Below, one piece after another: positions 46,837-56,616 of a stretch of 64,000 bases of DNA; the stretch's first letter is position 1, and the number at the start of each line of letters is the position of its first letter. The DNA lies in contig JAGFZV010000002.1 of the NCBI GenBank assembly GCA_017889545.1, positions 124,001 through 188,000 of the forward strand, read 5' to 3'. Source of the DNA: Bacillota bacterium. GTDB lineage: Bacteria > Bacillota > Negativicutes > CTSoil-072. Below the pieces are notes generated by a model. The model made no database searches, had not been told where the DNA came from, and saw only the letters and a list, made by a program, of their open reading frames with translations. Both the position numbers and the translations under genes were made by a program.

Positions 46837-47454
46837 TTGGGTATTAATTTAACGAAAGGCCAGAAAATTGACTTAACCAAAGGAAATGCCGGACTGAATG
46901 AACTATTGGTCGGATTGGGCTGGGATCCCGTTGCGTCAGCAGGAGGCGGCGGTGGCGGCGGCTTTTTCGGCAAGTTGCTGGGTGGCGGCTCCAAGGTAGA
47001 GATTGATTGCGACGCTTCAGTGCTTTTACTCAATGACAATGGCAAGATTTCAAAGAAAGAAAATATTGTTTACTTCGGTAATTTAAAAAGTCCGTGCGGC
47101 AGCGTCCAGCATCTGGGGGATAACCTGACCGGCGCCGGCGACGGAGATGATGAACAGGTTATTGTTCAGTTGAATAAAGTCCCTGCAGATGTTCAAAGAC
47201 TTGTTTTCGTGGTGAATATTTACGACTCGCAAAAACGCAAACAGGATTTCGGCATGATCCAAAACGCATTCATCCGGGTTGCGGACAAAAACGGGCAAGA
47301 ACTGGCGCGCTATAACCTGACGGATAATTATGCAGGCAAAACAGCGTTGCTGGTGGGGGAAGTGTATCGCCGCCAGGGAGATTGGAAATTTGCCGCTCTT
47401 GGCGAAGGAACCCATGATGCTTCTTTAAGCGAATTGATTGCAAAATATCGTTAA
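46837..47454 (+). CDS. TerD family protein with Gly-rich insertion
   Basis: INLTKGQKIDLTKGNAGLNELLVGLGWDP...LTGAGDGDDEQVIV; insertion VASAGGGGGGGFFGKLLGGGSKVEID. Confidence 0.9.
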   Translation: MGINLTKGQKIDLTKGNAGLNELLVGLGWDPVASAGGGGGGGFFGKLLGGGSKVEIDCDASVLLLNDNGKISKKENIVYFGNLKSPCGSVQHLGDNLTGAGDGDDEQVIVQLNKVPADVQRLVFVVNIYDSQKRKQDFGMIQNAFIRVADKNGQELARYNLTDNYAGKTALLVGEVYRRQGDWKFAALGEGTHDASLSELIAKYR

Positions 47455-47508
47455 TTTTTGTGATAACAAATACTACGATGATACAAAAATAATGGGAGGG
47501 ATTTTCTC

Positions 47509-48090
47509 ATGGCAATTAGCTTAAGCAAAGGACAAAAAGTGGATTTAACGAAAACAAACCCCGGTTTGAAAAAAATTGTGGTTGGTTTGGGCTGGGATAC
47601 AAACAAATATGACGGCGGTCAGGCTTTTGATCTCGACGCCTCGGCGTTTATTCTTGGCGCGACCGGCAAAGTCCAGGATGAAAAGGATTTCGTATTCTAC
47701 AATAATGCTACCGGCGCACAGGGATCTGTCGTTCATACCGGCGATAACCGCACAGGGGTTGGCGACGGTGATGATGAGCAGATTAAAATCGATTTGTCGG
47801 CTATTCCTGCTGCTGTCGACAAAGTTGCGTTTACGATTACCATTCATGATGCGGCAGCGCGGAAACAAAACTTCGGTCAGGTATCCAACGCCTATGTGCG
47901 GATTTTCAATGAGGAAGGCAATGCTGAATTGATCCGCTATGATTTAGGCGAAGATTTTTCAGTGGAAACGGCAATTGTTGTTGCGGAACTGTATCGCCAT
48001 GGCGCTGAGTGGAAGTTCAATGCCATCGGCAGCGGGTTCCAGGGCGGGTTGGATGCATTGTGCACGAACTACGGCTTGACCGTAGCATAA
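47509..48090 (+). CDS. TerD family tellurium/stress resistance protein
   Basis: [30 protein letters not shown]...[10 protein letters not shown]...[19 protein letters not shown]. Confidence 0.96.
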   Translation: MAISLSKGQKVDLTKTNPGLKKIVVGLGWDTNKYDGGQAFDLDASAFILGATGKVQDEKDFVFYNNATGAQGSVVHTGDNRTGVGDGDDEQIKIDLSAIPAAVDKVAFTITIHDAAARKQNFGQVSNAYVRIFNEEGNAELIRYDLGEDFSVETAIVVAELYRHGAEWKFNAIGSGFQGGLDALCTNYGLTVA

Positions 48091-48129
48091 AATAAAGTTC
48101 AAACTACTAATCACTTGGAGGGGTTCAGC

Positions 48130-48705
48130 ATGGGAATTAATTTAGGAAAAGGACAACGGATCAATTTATCGAAGGAAGCTCCTAGCCTGAAAAAGGTAGG
48201 AGTTGGTTTGGGTTGGGATACGAACACGACCGATACAGGCAAAGATTTTGATTTGGATGCATCGGCATTTTTGCTCGGCGCAAATGGCAAGATTCCTAGT
48301 GAGAAGCATTTCGTTTTCTACAACAATTTGAATTCTCCGGATGGCGGACTCAAGCATACCGGTGACAATCTGACCGGCGCCGGCGATGGCGACGACGAGA
48401 CCTTGCTGGTAGAGTTAAACAAAGTCGATGCAGCAGTGCAGGATATCGTGTTTGTTGTTACCATCCATGAAGCGGAAGCCAGAAAACAAAACTTTGGCCA
48501 GGTTCGCAATGCATTTATCCGCTTGTATGACCAGGAGACCAATAAAGAAGTTGCGAAATATGAATTGGACGAAGATTTTTCGGCAGAAACCGCAATTGAG
48601 TTTGGCCGCCTGTACCGCAAGGACGGCGAGTGGCGCTTCCAGGCTGTCGGCGCTGGCTTTAATTCGGGTCTGCAGGGCTTTGTCGCCAAATATTTTGAAG
48701 GTTAA
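48130..48705 (+). CDS. TerD family tellurium/stress resistance protein
   Basis: [31 protein letters not shown]...[11 protein letters not shown]...GDNLTGAGDGDDETLLVEL. Confidence 0.96.
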   Translation: MGINLGKGQRINLSKEAPSLKKVGVGLGWDTNTTDTGKDFDLDASAFLLGANGKIPSEKHFVFYNNLNSPDGGLKHTGDNLTGAGDGDDETLLVELNKVDAAVQDIVFVVTIHEAEARKQNFGQVRNAFIRLYDQETNKEVAKYELDEDFSAETAIEFGRLYRKDGEWRFQAVGAGFNSGLQGFVAKYFEG

Positions 48706-48734
48706 TTGAAACAGGAAACGAGGGACTTGGGAAC

Positions 48735-49373
48735 ATGGGTTTTTTTGATAAGGTGGATATGACCAAAAAGTCTGCGCCGCCGGCAGTGATTAATTTAAAA
48801 AAATCCGGCGACTCGCATACGATTGACCTTTCCAAGAAGACCGGCGAAATTCTGGTTAACTTAAATTGGAAAACCGTCATTGAGAAAAAAGGCTTTTTGG
48901 GGATGTTGTCCAAAGAAAAAATTGATCTGGACTTAGGCTGCATGTATCGTCTCAAGAACGGCAGCAAGAACGTCATTCAAGCCCTGGGCAACTGCTTTGG
49001 ATCGGCGCATTCCGCACCGTATATTGTTCTTGACAAGGACGATCGCAGCGGTCAGAGCTCGGACGGAGAAAATCTGCGCCTCATGAAGCCGGAACTGTTG
49101 GATTATGTCGTGGTGTTTGCGTTTATTTATGAGGGAGCGCCGAATTGGGCGGCTGCCAATGGCGTTGTCACGATCAAACAGCAGGGCAGTCCGGAGCTGG
49201 TGATTCAGCTGGATAATCCGGACAATAAGAAAATCATGTGCGGTTTGGTAACGATTGAGAACAAAAATGGCCAATTGGTCATTACCAAACAGGAACAATA
49301 TTATCCGGGCCATAAGGAATTGGACAAAGCGTTCGGTTTTGGCTTTAACTGGGTCGCCGGATCAAAAGATTAA
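48735..49373 (+). CDS. Divergent TerD-superfamily protein (TerA-like)
   Basis: INLKKSGDSHTIDLSKKTGEILVNLNWKT...IDLDLGCMYRLKNGSKNVIQALGN...DKDDRSGQSSDGENL. Confidence 0.8.
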   Translation: MGFFDKVDMTKKSAPPAVINLKKSGDSHTIDLSKKTGEILVNLNWKTVIEKKGFLGMLSKEKIDLDLGCMYRLKNGSKNVIQALGNCFGSAHSAPYIVLDKDDRSGQSSDGENLRLMKPELLDYVVVFAFIYEGAPNWAAANGVVTIKQQGSPELVIQLDNPDNKKIMCGLVTIENKNGQLVITKQEQYYPGHKELDKAFGFGFNWVAGSKD

Positions 49374-49450
49374 AATAACTATTTGGTTGGCACTGGTGAG
49401 ACTTGGCATATGTCAAGTCTCTTCGTGCTAAAATTTGGAGGGACCATTTC

Positions 49451-50188
49451 GTGGGTGAATTGATTACAGGGATACTGGGGAACTATTCTCAATTTTTCAG
49501 TTTTGATGTGTTTTGGAGCGTGGTGTCCAATCCGGTGAACTGGGCCATTATCGGCAGTTTGATTGTTCTGGAGGGTTTGCTGTCGGCGGATAACGCGCTG
49601 GTATTGGCCATCATGGTCAAGCATTTGCCGCCTAAACAGCAGAAGAAAGCGCTGTTTTACGGTATTCTGGGCGCCTATTTATTCCGGTTTGTGGCGATTG
49701 GGATAGGGACGTATCTCATCAAGATCTGGTGGGTAAAAGCTATTGGCGCTCTTTATCTGCTGTGGATGGCGGCGCAATTCTTTTTCTTCAGTGGGAGAGG
49801 AAAAGAAAAAGAGGGTGTCAACATGGAAGAGAAAACGGCTTCCATGGGTTTCTGGCGAACGGTGCTGGCCGTCGAAATAATGGATATTGCGTTCAGCATG
49901 GACAGCGTCTTGGCCGCCTTCGGAGTAAGCGACCAGGTTTGGGTCCTGTACATGGGCGGTATTTTGGGGATCGCGATGATGCGGGGCGTCGCGCAGATTT
50001 TTCTGATTTTGATCGATCGTTATCCGGAACTGGAAACGACGGCGTATATTTTGATCGCGCTGATCGGTGGTAAAATGATGTTGTCCGCGTTTAACATTCA
50101 TATTGGCAATCTTCCGTTCTTTGGCGTGATGGTGCTAATATTCCTGAGCACGTTTGTCATCCATCATTCGCAGGCAGGTAAAGCATGA
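49451..50188 (+). CDS. TerC family integral membrane protein
   Basis: LIVLEGLLSADNALVLAIMVKHLPPKQQKKAL...VEIMDIAFSMDSVLAAFGVS; GTG 49451. Confidence 0.95.
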   Translation: MGELITGILGNYSQFFSFDVFWSVVSNPVNWAIIGSLIVLEGLLSADNALVLAIMVKHLPPKQQKKALFYGILGAYLFRFVAIGIGTYLIKIWWVKAIGALYLLWMAAQFFFFSGRGKEKEGVNMEEKTASMGFWRTVLAVEIMDIAFSMDSVLAAFGVSDQVWVLYMGGILGIAMMRGVAQIFLILIDRYPELETTAYILIALIGGKMMLSAFNIHIGNLPFFGVMVLIFLSTFVIHHSQAGKA

Positions 50189-51369
50189 TGCGTTATTTCA
50201 GTTATCTTTCGTCCAAAGAAGAACAGGCGATTTTTTTCCTGTCGCCGAAACCAATTTGCGTGAATGACCGGGAAACGATGGAATATGCGCTGGGCGCGGC
50301 GCTCTATATGCCGGGAACCCGCCTTACTGTTGCAAAAGATATCATCGACGGAAAGCTTAATGGACTGATGACGATGGTTTTGTGCCTGGAGGATGCTATT
50401 GGCGATAGTGAAGTCGCTAAGGCGGAAAAGCTGCTGGTCTGCCAATTGCAGGAATTGGCACAAGCGGTTGAACGGCAGGAATTGGCGGCAGAAGCTGTGC
50501 CGCTGATTTTTATCCGGATCCGCGAAGCGTCGCAGATGCAGCGGGTCTGTGAGGCTCTGGACAATGCGCTGCCGTTTTTGACCGGTTTTATTTTTCCCAA
50601 GTTTCAGCCGTCGAATGCTCAGGCTTACTTGGAAACATTATCTGATCTGAATAAGAAATTAGGGCAGCCGCTGTATGGCATGCCGATCCTTGAATCACGG
50701 GAAATGATTTACCGGGAAAACCGCTGGCAGAACTTGACGACCGTCAAAAGCCTGCTTGGCGATTACCGCCGGTTGATTTTAAATATCCGGATCGGGGCGA
50801 CCGATTTTTCGGGTTTGTTCGGGTTGCGCCGCAACCCGGATCTGACGATTTATGACATTGCGCCTATTCGGGATTGCATCGCCGATATTGTCAATATTTT
50901 TTGCCGGCCGGAAGATCCGTATGTGGTTTCCGGACCGGTTTGGGAATTCTATTCCAGCGAACGGGTTTTGAAGCCGCAGCTGCGGCAGACCCCCTTTACC
51001 GACAGCCTGGGGCAGGCCGGAGGACGGCTGCGCAGCAATATGGTTTGCCGTTATATTGACGGGCTGATCCATGAAGTGCTGCTGGACAAAGCCAATGGAT
51101 TAGTGGGGAAAACGATTATCCATCCCACTCACATTAAACCCGTTCAATCTCTCTGCGTAGTGACTCACGAAGAATACAGCGATGCCTTGAATATTTTGCA
51201 GGGCAATAGTGATGAACGGGGAGTCATGGCCAGCAGTTATGCCAATAAAATGAATGAAATCAAGCCTCATACCCGTTGGGCCAAAAATATTTTGATCAAA
51301 TCTAGGATTTATGGAGTGTTTAATGAGCATCGAAACTTTACCTGCCTCCTTGACGCAGACACTTTCTAA
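50185..51369 (+). CDS. HpcH/HpaI aldolase/citrate lyase (CitE-like) family protein of Ter module
   Basis: TMVLCLEDAIGDSEV...PLIFIRIREASQM...FIFPKFQPSNAQAYLETL...GKTIIHPTHIKPVQSL. Confidence 0.88.
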   Translation: MMRYFSYLSSKEEQAIFFLSPKPICVNDRETMEYALGAALYMPGTRLTVAKDIIDGKLNGLMTMVLCLEDAIGDSEVAKAEKLLVCQLQELAQAVERQELAAEAVPLIFIRIREASQMQRVCEALDNALPFLTGFIFPKFQPSNAQAYLETLSDLNKKLGQPLYGMPILESREMIYRENRWQNLTTVKSLLGDYRRLILNIRIGATDFSGLFGLRRNPDLTIYDIAPIRDCIADIVNIFCRPEDPYVVSGPVWEFYSSERVLKPQLRQTPFTDSLGQAGGRLRSNMVCRYIDGLIHEVLLDKANGLVGKTIIHPTHIKPVQSLCVVTHEEYSDALNILQGNSDERGVMASSYANKMNEIKPHTRWAKNILIKSRIYGVFNEHRNFTCLLDADTF

Positions 51370-53827
51370 ACATATTCTGGGGGACTTGTCGATTGAAATC
51401 CGGATTGACCGCAACCCGTTGGCCATTCCGCCGGAGGCGTTATTTTCCATGGCCGCACGGCAAAATAAAAAACGCGGTTTTTTGTTTGTCAGTAAAGTGT
51501 TAGGCAAACATATCCCGGTTCATCCCCTGACGCCCTTGCTCGGCAGCGGCGCCTTAGCCGGCTGTTATGCCGAAGCGGTGCTTGGGGATAGCACGATCCT
51601 TAAACAGTGCGATTTTAGCCGGGCCTTTACCGATCCTGCCGTTCGGCAGGCAGCGTGGGAGGAAATTTGCGCACAGCGTATCCGCCTTTCCCGGCCGACG
51701 CTGTTTATTGGGTTTGCGGAAACGGCGACCGCCCTTGGTCACGGTGTTTTTGCCTGCTTTGACGGGCCGGCGCGTTACATCCACACCACCCGGGAAGAAC
51801 TTCCCGGCCTCACCGATGCACTATATTTTCAGGAAGAGCATTGTCACGCGCCCGAACATCGCTGCTATTCGCGGGATCCGGAATTTTTTGATACAGACAG
51901 TGACGTTGTGCTGGTCGATGATGAAATCACGACTGGAAAATCGGCACTCAATTTTATTCGAGCGATCCAAAGCCGCTATCCGCGGCAGCGCTATACGATA
52001 CTGGCACTTTTGGACTGGCGCTCGGAGCTCGACCGGCAGCGGTTTACGGAGGCGGCACAAGAGCTTGGCATTCAACTGGAGGTCCATGCTTTGCTGAGCG
52101 GACGGATTGAAGTGGACGGACGGCCCGTGGAAGCGGCTGCATCGTCTCCGGCGGCGGCAGTGTGTGCAAGTCGCTTGCCGCAGACCAGCGCAGTTTTTCT
52201 GGATGAATTTGTGGGACCGGTGATTGCCTGCTCTTCGCAAAACAGCGGCGCCGAGATCAATGATACGCCGTATCTGGCGGCAACCGGCCGTTTTGGAATG
52301 ACGGTCCGGGAACAAAATCTTTTTCAGCAGCAGGCGGAAAGAGTGGGACGGGTTTTGCGGGAAAAACGCCAGGGAGCACGAACATTATGTTTGGGGCATG
52401 GCGAATTCATGTATATTCCGTTTTGCATTGCAAGCCATATGGGCGCAGGCGTGGTTGTTCAGTCGACGACCCGGAGCCCGGTTCATCCGGCAAAACGGGT
52501 AGGGTATGCCGTACAGCATGCTTACAGTTTCCCTTGTGTTGAGGATGAGGCGATCCCTAATTTTGTCTATAATATCCCTCCAGGAGTATACGATGAAGTG
52601 TTTCTGTTCTTGGAACGGGAAGTCACGGCCGATAAACTTCAGCCCTTGCTGCGTTGTCTGGGTGCTGCGGCTGTGGAACGGGTCTGTATCGTGGTTGGAG
52701 TATCGAATAAAGCAGGAAAGCAGCTTCCGCAGCCCCAGCCGATGGGGAGTTATTCTTCAAAAGACGTTACGTTTCTTTTGAAAGATATCGGCGGATTGGT
52801 CGCAGAAACCGCGTTGGAAGACCGGGAGGAAGCAATCCAGGGCGGACGGCATTATTCGGAAATGCTGCCGCAGGAGTATCAGCCAACGGCTGACTACATG
52901 AACCTGTTCCATGAAACGCTTGCACAAACTGCGCAGAAAGTCGCTTTGGCGGCGGGGATCGTTGCCGAACAGATTTGGCGCGGCAAGGGCCGGTCCGTGG
53001 TGTTGGTTTCACTGGCGCGGGCAGGGACTCCGGTCGGAATTTTAATCAAACGCTATGTAAAGGCCATCTATGGCTTGGACTTGCCGCACTACAGCATTTC
53101 GATCATCCGGGGAAAAGGCATTGATGAAAATGCTTTGCGGTATATATTACGGCAGCATCCGGGGGCAGCGCTGCAATTTATTGACGGCTGGACTGGCAAA
53201 GGGGCAATTACTCGTCAACTCATAGAAGCGTGCGAGAAATTTTCCGCTGAATACGGGCAACCGTTGCAGCCCGACCTGGCGGTTTTGGCAGATCCGGGGT
53301 GTTGTACCTCTTTGTATGGAACCCGTGAGGATTATTTAATTCCCAGCGCCTGTCTGAATTCGACGGTATCGGGCTTGTTGAGCCGTACTGTGCATCGGAC
53401 CGATCTCATAGGACCGCATGATTTTCACGGCGCTAAATTTTATAGTCAATGGCAGGATCAGGATGTTTCCCAATTGTTTATTGATACGGTTGCTGCATAT
53501 TTCCCGGCAATAGCGTCTCAGGCATCCGCTCTTGCCTTGTCCAAAATGACAATGACGGAGAGACCGGAATGGACCGGACTGAAAACAATCCGGGAAATTC
53601 AGCAGCGATTTGGTATTGACGATATCAATTTGGTTAAGCCGGGTGTTGGAGAAACAACGCGTGTTCTACTCAGGCGCGTGCCCTGGAAAATTCTTGTTGA
53701 TTCTGTGCAGAACCCGGATTTGCGCCATATTTTTCTGTTGGCCGGCGACCGGAATGTACCGGTTGAGGAATATCCGGGCATGTCCTATGCTTGCTGCGGC
53801 TTGATTAAACCATTGGGGGGAAATTAA
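51323..53827 (+). CDS. Fusion: phosphoribosyltransferase-TRSP + StiP/PRTase_1 with C-terminal PELOTA-like domain
   Basis: DVVLVDDEITTGKSALNFIRAI PRPP motif; second half SYSSKDVTFLLKDI...RGKGRSVVLVSLARAGTPVGILIKRY...FIDGWTGKGAITRQL StiP-like; C-term GDRNVPVEEYPGMSYACCGLIKPLGGN. Confidence 0.83.
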   Translation: MSIETLPASLTQTLSKHILGDLSIEIRIDRNPLAIPPEALFSMAARQNKKRGFLFVSKVLGKHIPVHPLTPLLGSGALAGCYAEAVLGDSTILKQCDFSRAFTDPAVRQAAWEEICAQRIRLSRPTLFIGFAETATALGHGVFACFDGPARYIHTTREELPGLTDALYFQEEHCHAPEHRCYSRDPEFFDTDSDVVLVDDEITTGKSALNFIRAIQSRYPRQRYTILALLDWRSELDRQRFTEAAQELGIQLEVHALLSGRIEVDGRPVEAAASSPAAAVCASRLPQTSAVFLDEFVGPVIACSSQNSGAEINDTPYLAATGRFGMTVREQNLFQQQAERVGRVLREKRQGARTLCLGHGEFMYIPFCIASHMGAGVVVQSTTRSPVHPAKRVGYAVQHAYSFPCVEDEAIPNFVYNIPPGVYDEVFLFLEREVTADKLQPLLRCLGAAAVERVCIVVGVSNKAGKQLPQPQPMGSYSSKDVTFLLKDIGGLVAETALEDREEAIQGGRHYSEMLPQEYQPTADYMNLFHETLAQTAQKVALAAGIVAEQIWRGKGRSVVLVSLARAGTPVGILIKRYVKAIYGLDLPHYSISIIRGKGIDENALRYILRQHPGAALQFIDGWTGKGAITRQLIEACEKFSAEYGQPLQPDLAVLADPGCCTSLYGTREDYLIPSACLNSTVSGLLSRTVHRTDLIGPHDFHGAKFYSQWQDQDVSQLFIDTVAAYFPAIASQASALALSKMTMTERPEWTGLKTIREIQQRFGIDDINLVKPGVGETTRVLLRRVPWKILVDSVQNPDLRHIFLLAGDRNVPVEEYPGMSYACCGLIKPLGGN

Positions 53828-53828
53828 T

Positions 53829-54641
53829 GTGCTTTTTGTCAGTGATTTGGATCGAACTCTGATTTATTCCCGCCGGGCGTTTTGGCTGGGACCGGGGATG
53901 GACCCGCCGCCTCATTCGCTGGTGGAAGTTCATAACGGGGAAGAAATTTCCTATATTGCCGACGAAGCGTTGGAGAAATTGCGGCAAATGGCGGAAAAAA
54001 TGGCTTTTGCACCTGTGACGACCCGCACGGTCGAACAGTATCGGCGTATTTCTCTGTTTCAAAAGGTTGTGATACCGCAATTTGCGATAGTCAGCAACGG
54101 CGGTAATATCCTGATCGATGGCCGGCCTGATGAAGGTTGGGCGGCGCAGATCAGAAAGAAAAAAGAACGGCATTGTCTGTGTGATGAAGCGTTGCTGGCC
54201 GAATTTGCCAAGATCCGGCATTCCTCCTGGCTGCTGAGCGAACGGCAGGCGGATGAATTGTTTTATTACTTTATTGTTGACCGGGCCTGTTTGCCGTATG
54301 CTGACCTGGCGGAGTTCAGAACTTGGGCCGCGGCGGGGAACTGGACGGTTTCCCTGCAGGGACGCAAGCTGTATTTGGTCCCGTCGGTGGTAAATAAGGC
54401 AGATGCCGTGCAGCACATCAAAGAGCGGCTGCAGGCGTCTTTTCTTGCGGCAGCCGGCGATTCCCTGCTGGACCTTTGTGTGCTGGATAGGGCCGATTAT
54501 GCGATTGCGCCTTGTCATGGCGAAATTTGGGATCGGCGGAGCGAATTGCAGCCGGGGGCTCTAAAGTTCACTCGAAAACCGGGAATTTTTGCGGCTGGCG
54601 AAATTTTGGACAGGGTAAACGAAATTTATAAAAGCAGGTGA
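53829..54641 (+). CDS. HAD-family hydrolase of Ter module
   Basis: LFVSDLDRTLIYSRRAFW...AAGDSLLDLCVLDRADYAIAPCHGE; GTG start. Confidence 0.85.
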   Translation: MLFVSDLDRTLIYSRRAFWLGPGMDPPPHSLVEVHNGEEISYIADEALEKLRQMAEKMAFAPVTTRTVEQYRRISLFQKVVIPQFAIVSNGGNILIDGRPDEGWAAQIRKKKERHCLCDEALLAEFAKIRHSSWLLSERQADELFYYFIVDRACLPYADLAEFRTWAAAGNWTVSLQGRKLYLVPSVVNKADAVQHIKERLQASFLAAAGDSLLDLCVLDRADYAIAPCHGEIWDRRSELQPGALKFTRKPGIFAAGEILDRVNEIYKSR

Positions 54642-54645
54642 TGCG

Positions 54646-55326
54646 ATGAAATACGAGATCTTATATCCGGGCGCGTTCCCGATCATTCAAGTGCAGCTTG
54701 CGTCGGGCGAAGGACTGAAAGCAGAGTCGGATGCAATGGTTTCCATGTCGACCACGGTCGATGTGGAGGGGAAAATGGAAGGCGGCCTTCTGGGCGGCAT
54801 TGGCCGTATGTTAAGCAGCGAAAAACTGTTTTTTCAAACTTTGGTAGCCAGACGCGGGCCGGGTGAAGTATTGCTGGCGCCGGGGATCCCCGGTGATATT
54901 ACGGATGTGGAACTGGATGGATCTTACAGTCTGGTTGTGCAAAAGGACGGTTTTTTGGCCGGAACGATGGGTTTGGAAATCGCAACCAAAACACAAAACT
55001 TGATGCAGGGCTTGTTTTCCGGTGAGGGCTTTTTTATACTGAAAGTAAGCGGCAAGGGAACTGTTTTTCTTAATTCTTACGGTGCAATTCATGCCGTAAA
55101 TCTGGAAGCCGGGGAAGAACGCATTATTGACAACAACCATTTGGTGGCGTGGCCGGATTATATGCAATACAGCATTGAAAAGGCTTCTTCCGGCTGGATA
55201 TCCAGTTTTACGTCCGGCGAAGCGCTGGTTTGCCGTTTTCGGGGACCGGGAGTGGTTCTGATTCAGACCCGCAACCCGCGGGCGTTTGGCGGCTGGCTAA
55301 AACAGTTTATTCCCAGCGCCAAGTAA
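54646..55326 (+). CDS. TIGR00266/AIM24 family protein
   Basis: YEILYPGAFPIIQVQLASGEGLKAESDAMVSMSTTVDVEGKMEGGLLGGIGRMLSSEKLFFQTLVA...GPGVVLIQTRN. Confidence 0.9.
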   Translation: MKYEILYPGAFPIIQVQLASGEGLKAESDAMVSMSTTVDVEGKMEGGLLGGIGRMLSSEKLFFQTLVARRGPGEVLLAPGIPGDITDVELDGSYSLVVQKDGFLAGTMGLEIATKTQNLMQGLFSGEGFFILKVSGKGTVFLNSYGAIHAVNLEAGEERIIDNNHLVAWPDYMQYSIEKASSGWISSFTSGEALVCRFRGPGVVLIQTRNPRAFGGWLKQFIPSAK

Positions 55327-55372
55327 CAGACACAATTCAATGGTTTGCGAAAAATGAATGGGAGGTGGGGGC

Positions 55373-56170
55373 GTGTTTACAGTCGGTCAATTGGTACAAC
55401 CGGATACGGTGGAAGAAGCATACCGTATTCTCACAGAAAAAAAAGATGCTGCGGTTTTGGGCGGGTGCGCTTTTTTGCGCATGGGTTCGCGGGCGATCGG
55501 CACAGCGATCGATTTGTCTCACCTCAACTTGGAAGGAATTACAGAGCATGCCGACTCGTTTGAAATTGGCGCGATGACCACGTTCCGGATGTTGGAAACG
55601 GATTCAGTGCTAAATACATTCTTCGACGGATTGCTGGCGGAGGCTGTCAAACCGATTATCGGCGTGCAGTTCCGTCATGCTGTGACCGTGGGCGCTACCG
55701 TGTTTTCCAAATACGGGTTTTCTGATTTGATCACTGCGCTGCAGGCGCTGGACACGGAAGTAGAACTGGCGCACGGCGGCCGAATGGCGTTGGAAGCCTT
55801 TTTGAACCGTCCGTATGAAAAGGACGTATTGACCCGTTTGTGGATCCGGAAGGATGGCCGGAGGGCGGCGTATCAGAGTTTCCGCAATTCGGCGAGCGAT
55901 TTTCCAATTTTGACGACGGCGGTTTCTCTATTGGCCGGTCAGGGTAGGATTGTGGTCGGCGCCAGACCGCTGAAAGCGGCGATTGCCGTACAGGCGTCGC
56001 AGGAATTGGGCAGGATGGATTTGAACAGTCAGCGGATGGATGAAATCGCTGCGCTTGCGGCCGGGGAAATGACCTTTGGCGCCAACATGCGCGGATCTGC
56101 CGAATACCGGCGGGAATTGTGCAAGGTACTGGTCAAGCGGGCCGTCACGGAGGTGGCAGCATGCAAATAG
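55373..56170 (+). CDS. Xanthine dehydrogenase-family FAD-binding subunit
   Basis: YRILTEKKDAAVLGGCAFLRMGSRAIGTAIDLSHLNLEGI...HAVTVGATVFSKYGFSDLITALQALD; GTG 55373. Confidence 0.88.
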   Translation: MFTVGQLVQPDTVEEAYRILTEKKDAAVLGGCAFLRMGSRAIGTAIDLSHLNLEGITEHADSFEIGAMTTFRMLETDSVLNTFFDGLLAEAVKPIIGVQFRHAVTVGATVFSKYGFSDLITALQALDTEVELAHGGRMALEAFLNRPYEKDVLTRLWIRKDGRRAAYQSFRNSASDFPILTTAVSLLAGQGRIVVGARPLKAAIAVQASQELGRMDLNSQRMDEIAALAAGEMTFGANMRGSAEYRRELCKVLVKRAVTEVAACK

Positions 56171-56616
56171 AATTCACACTGAATGATCAACCAACCGTAT
56201 GGGACGTTTCACCGGATGAATTTCTGGCCGATACGCTGCGCAAGCATGGATTTCTTAGCATCCGCAAAGGCTGCAATACGAGCTGCTGCGGCTTGTGTAC
56301 GGTATGGATCGATGGCAAACCGACCTTGTCCTGTACGGCGCTTTCCTTCCGGATGCAGGGAAAGTCAGTGACGACGATTGAGGGTGTGGCGGAGGAAGCA
56401 GCTGAGTTTGCCCGCATTTTGGTTGCTGAGGGAGCGGAACAATGCGGTTTTTGCAGTCCCGGGTTTATTATGACGGTGCTGGCGCTGAAACACGAATTGG
56501 CCGCGCCAACGGAGGAAGAGATCGTTCATTATTTGACCGGCAATTTGTGCCGGTGCACAGGGTATATGGGACAGATGCGGGCCGTCAAGACGTATTTGGG
56601 GGTGACGCAGCGATGA
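56161..56616 (+). CDS. Xanthine dehydrogenase-family 2Fe-2S subunit
   Basis: LRKHGFLSIRKGCNTSCCGLCTVWIDGKPTLSC...EQCGFCSPGFIMTVLAL...LTGNLCRCTGY. Confidence 0.97.
   Translation: MQIEFTLNDQPTVWDVSPDEFLADTLRKHGFLSIRKGCNTSCCGLCTVWIDGKPTLSCTALSFRMQGKSVTTIEGVAEEAAEFARILVAEGAEQCGFCSPGFIMTVLALKHELAAPTEEEIVHYLTGNLCRCTGYMGQMRAVKTYLGVTQR

Noticed and set aside
46837-49373. TerD array considered as simple tellurite resistance from a mobile element
   Set aside because: No integrase, transposase or plasmid genes nearby; the linked CitE/PRTase/HAD genes indicate a chromosomal Ter stress pathway.
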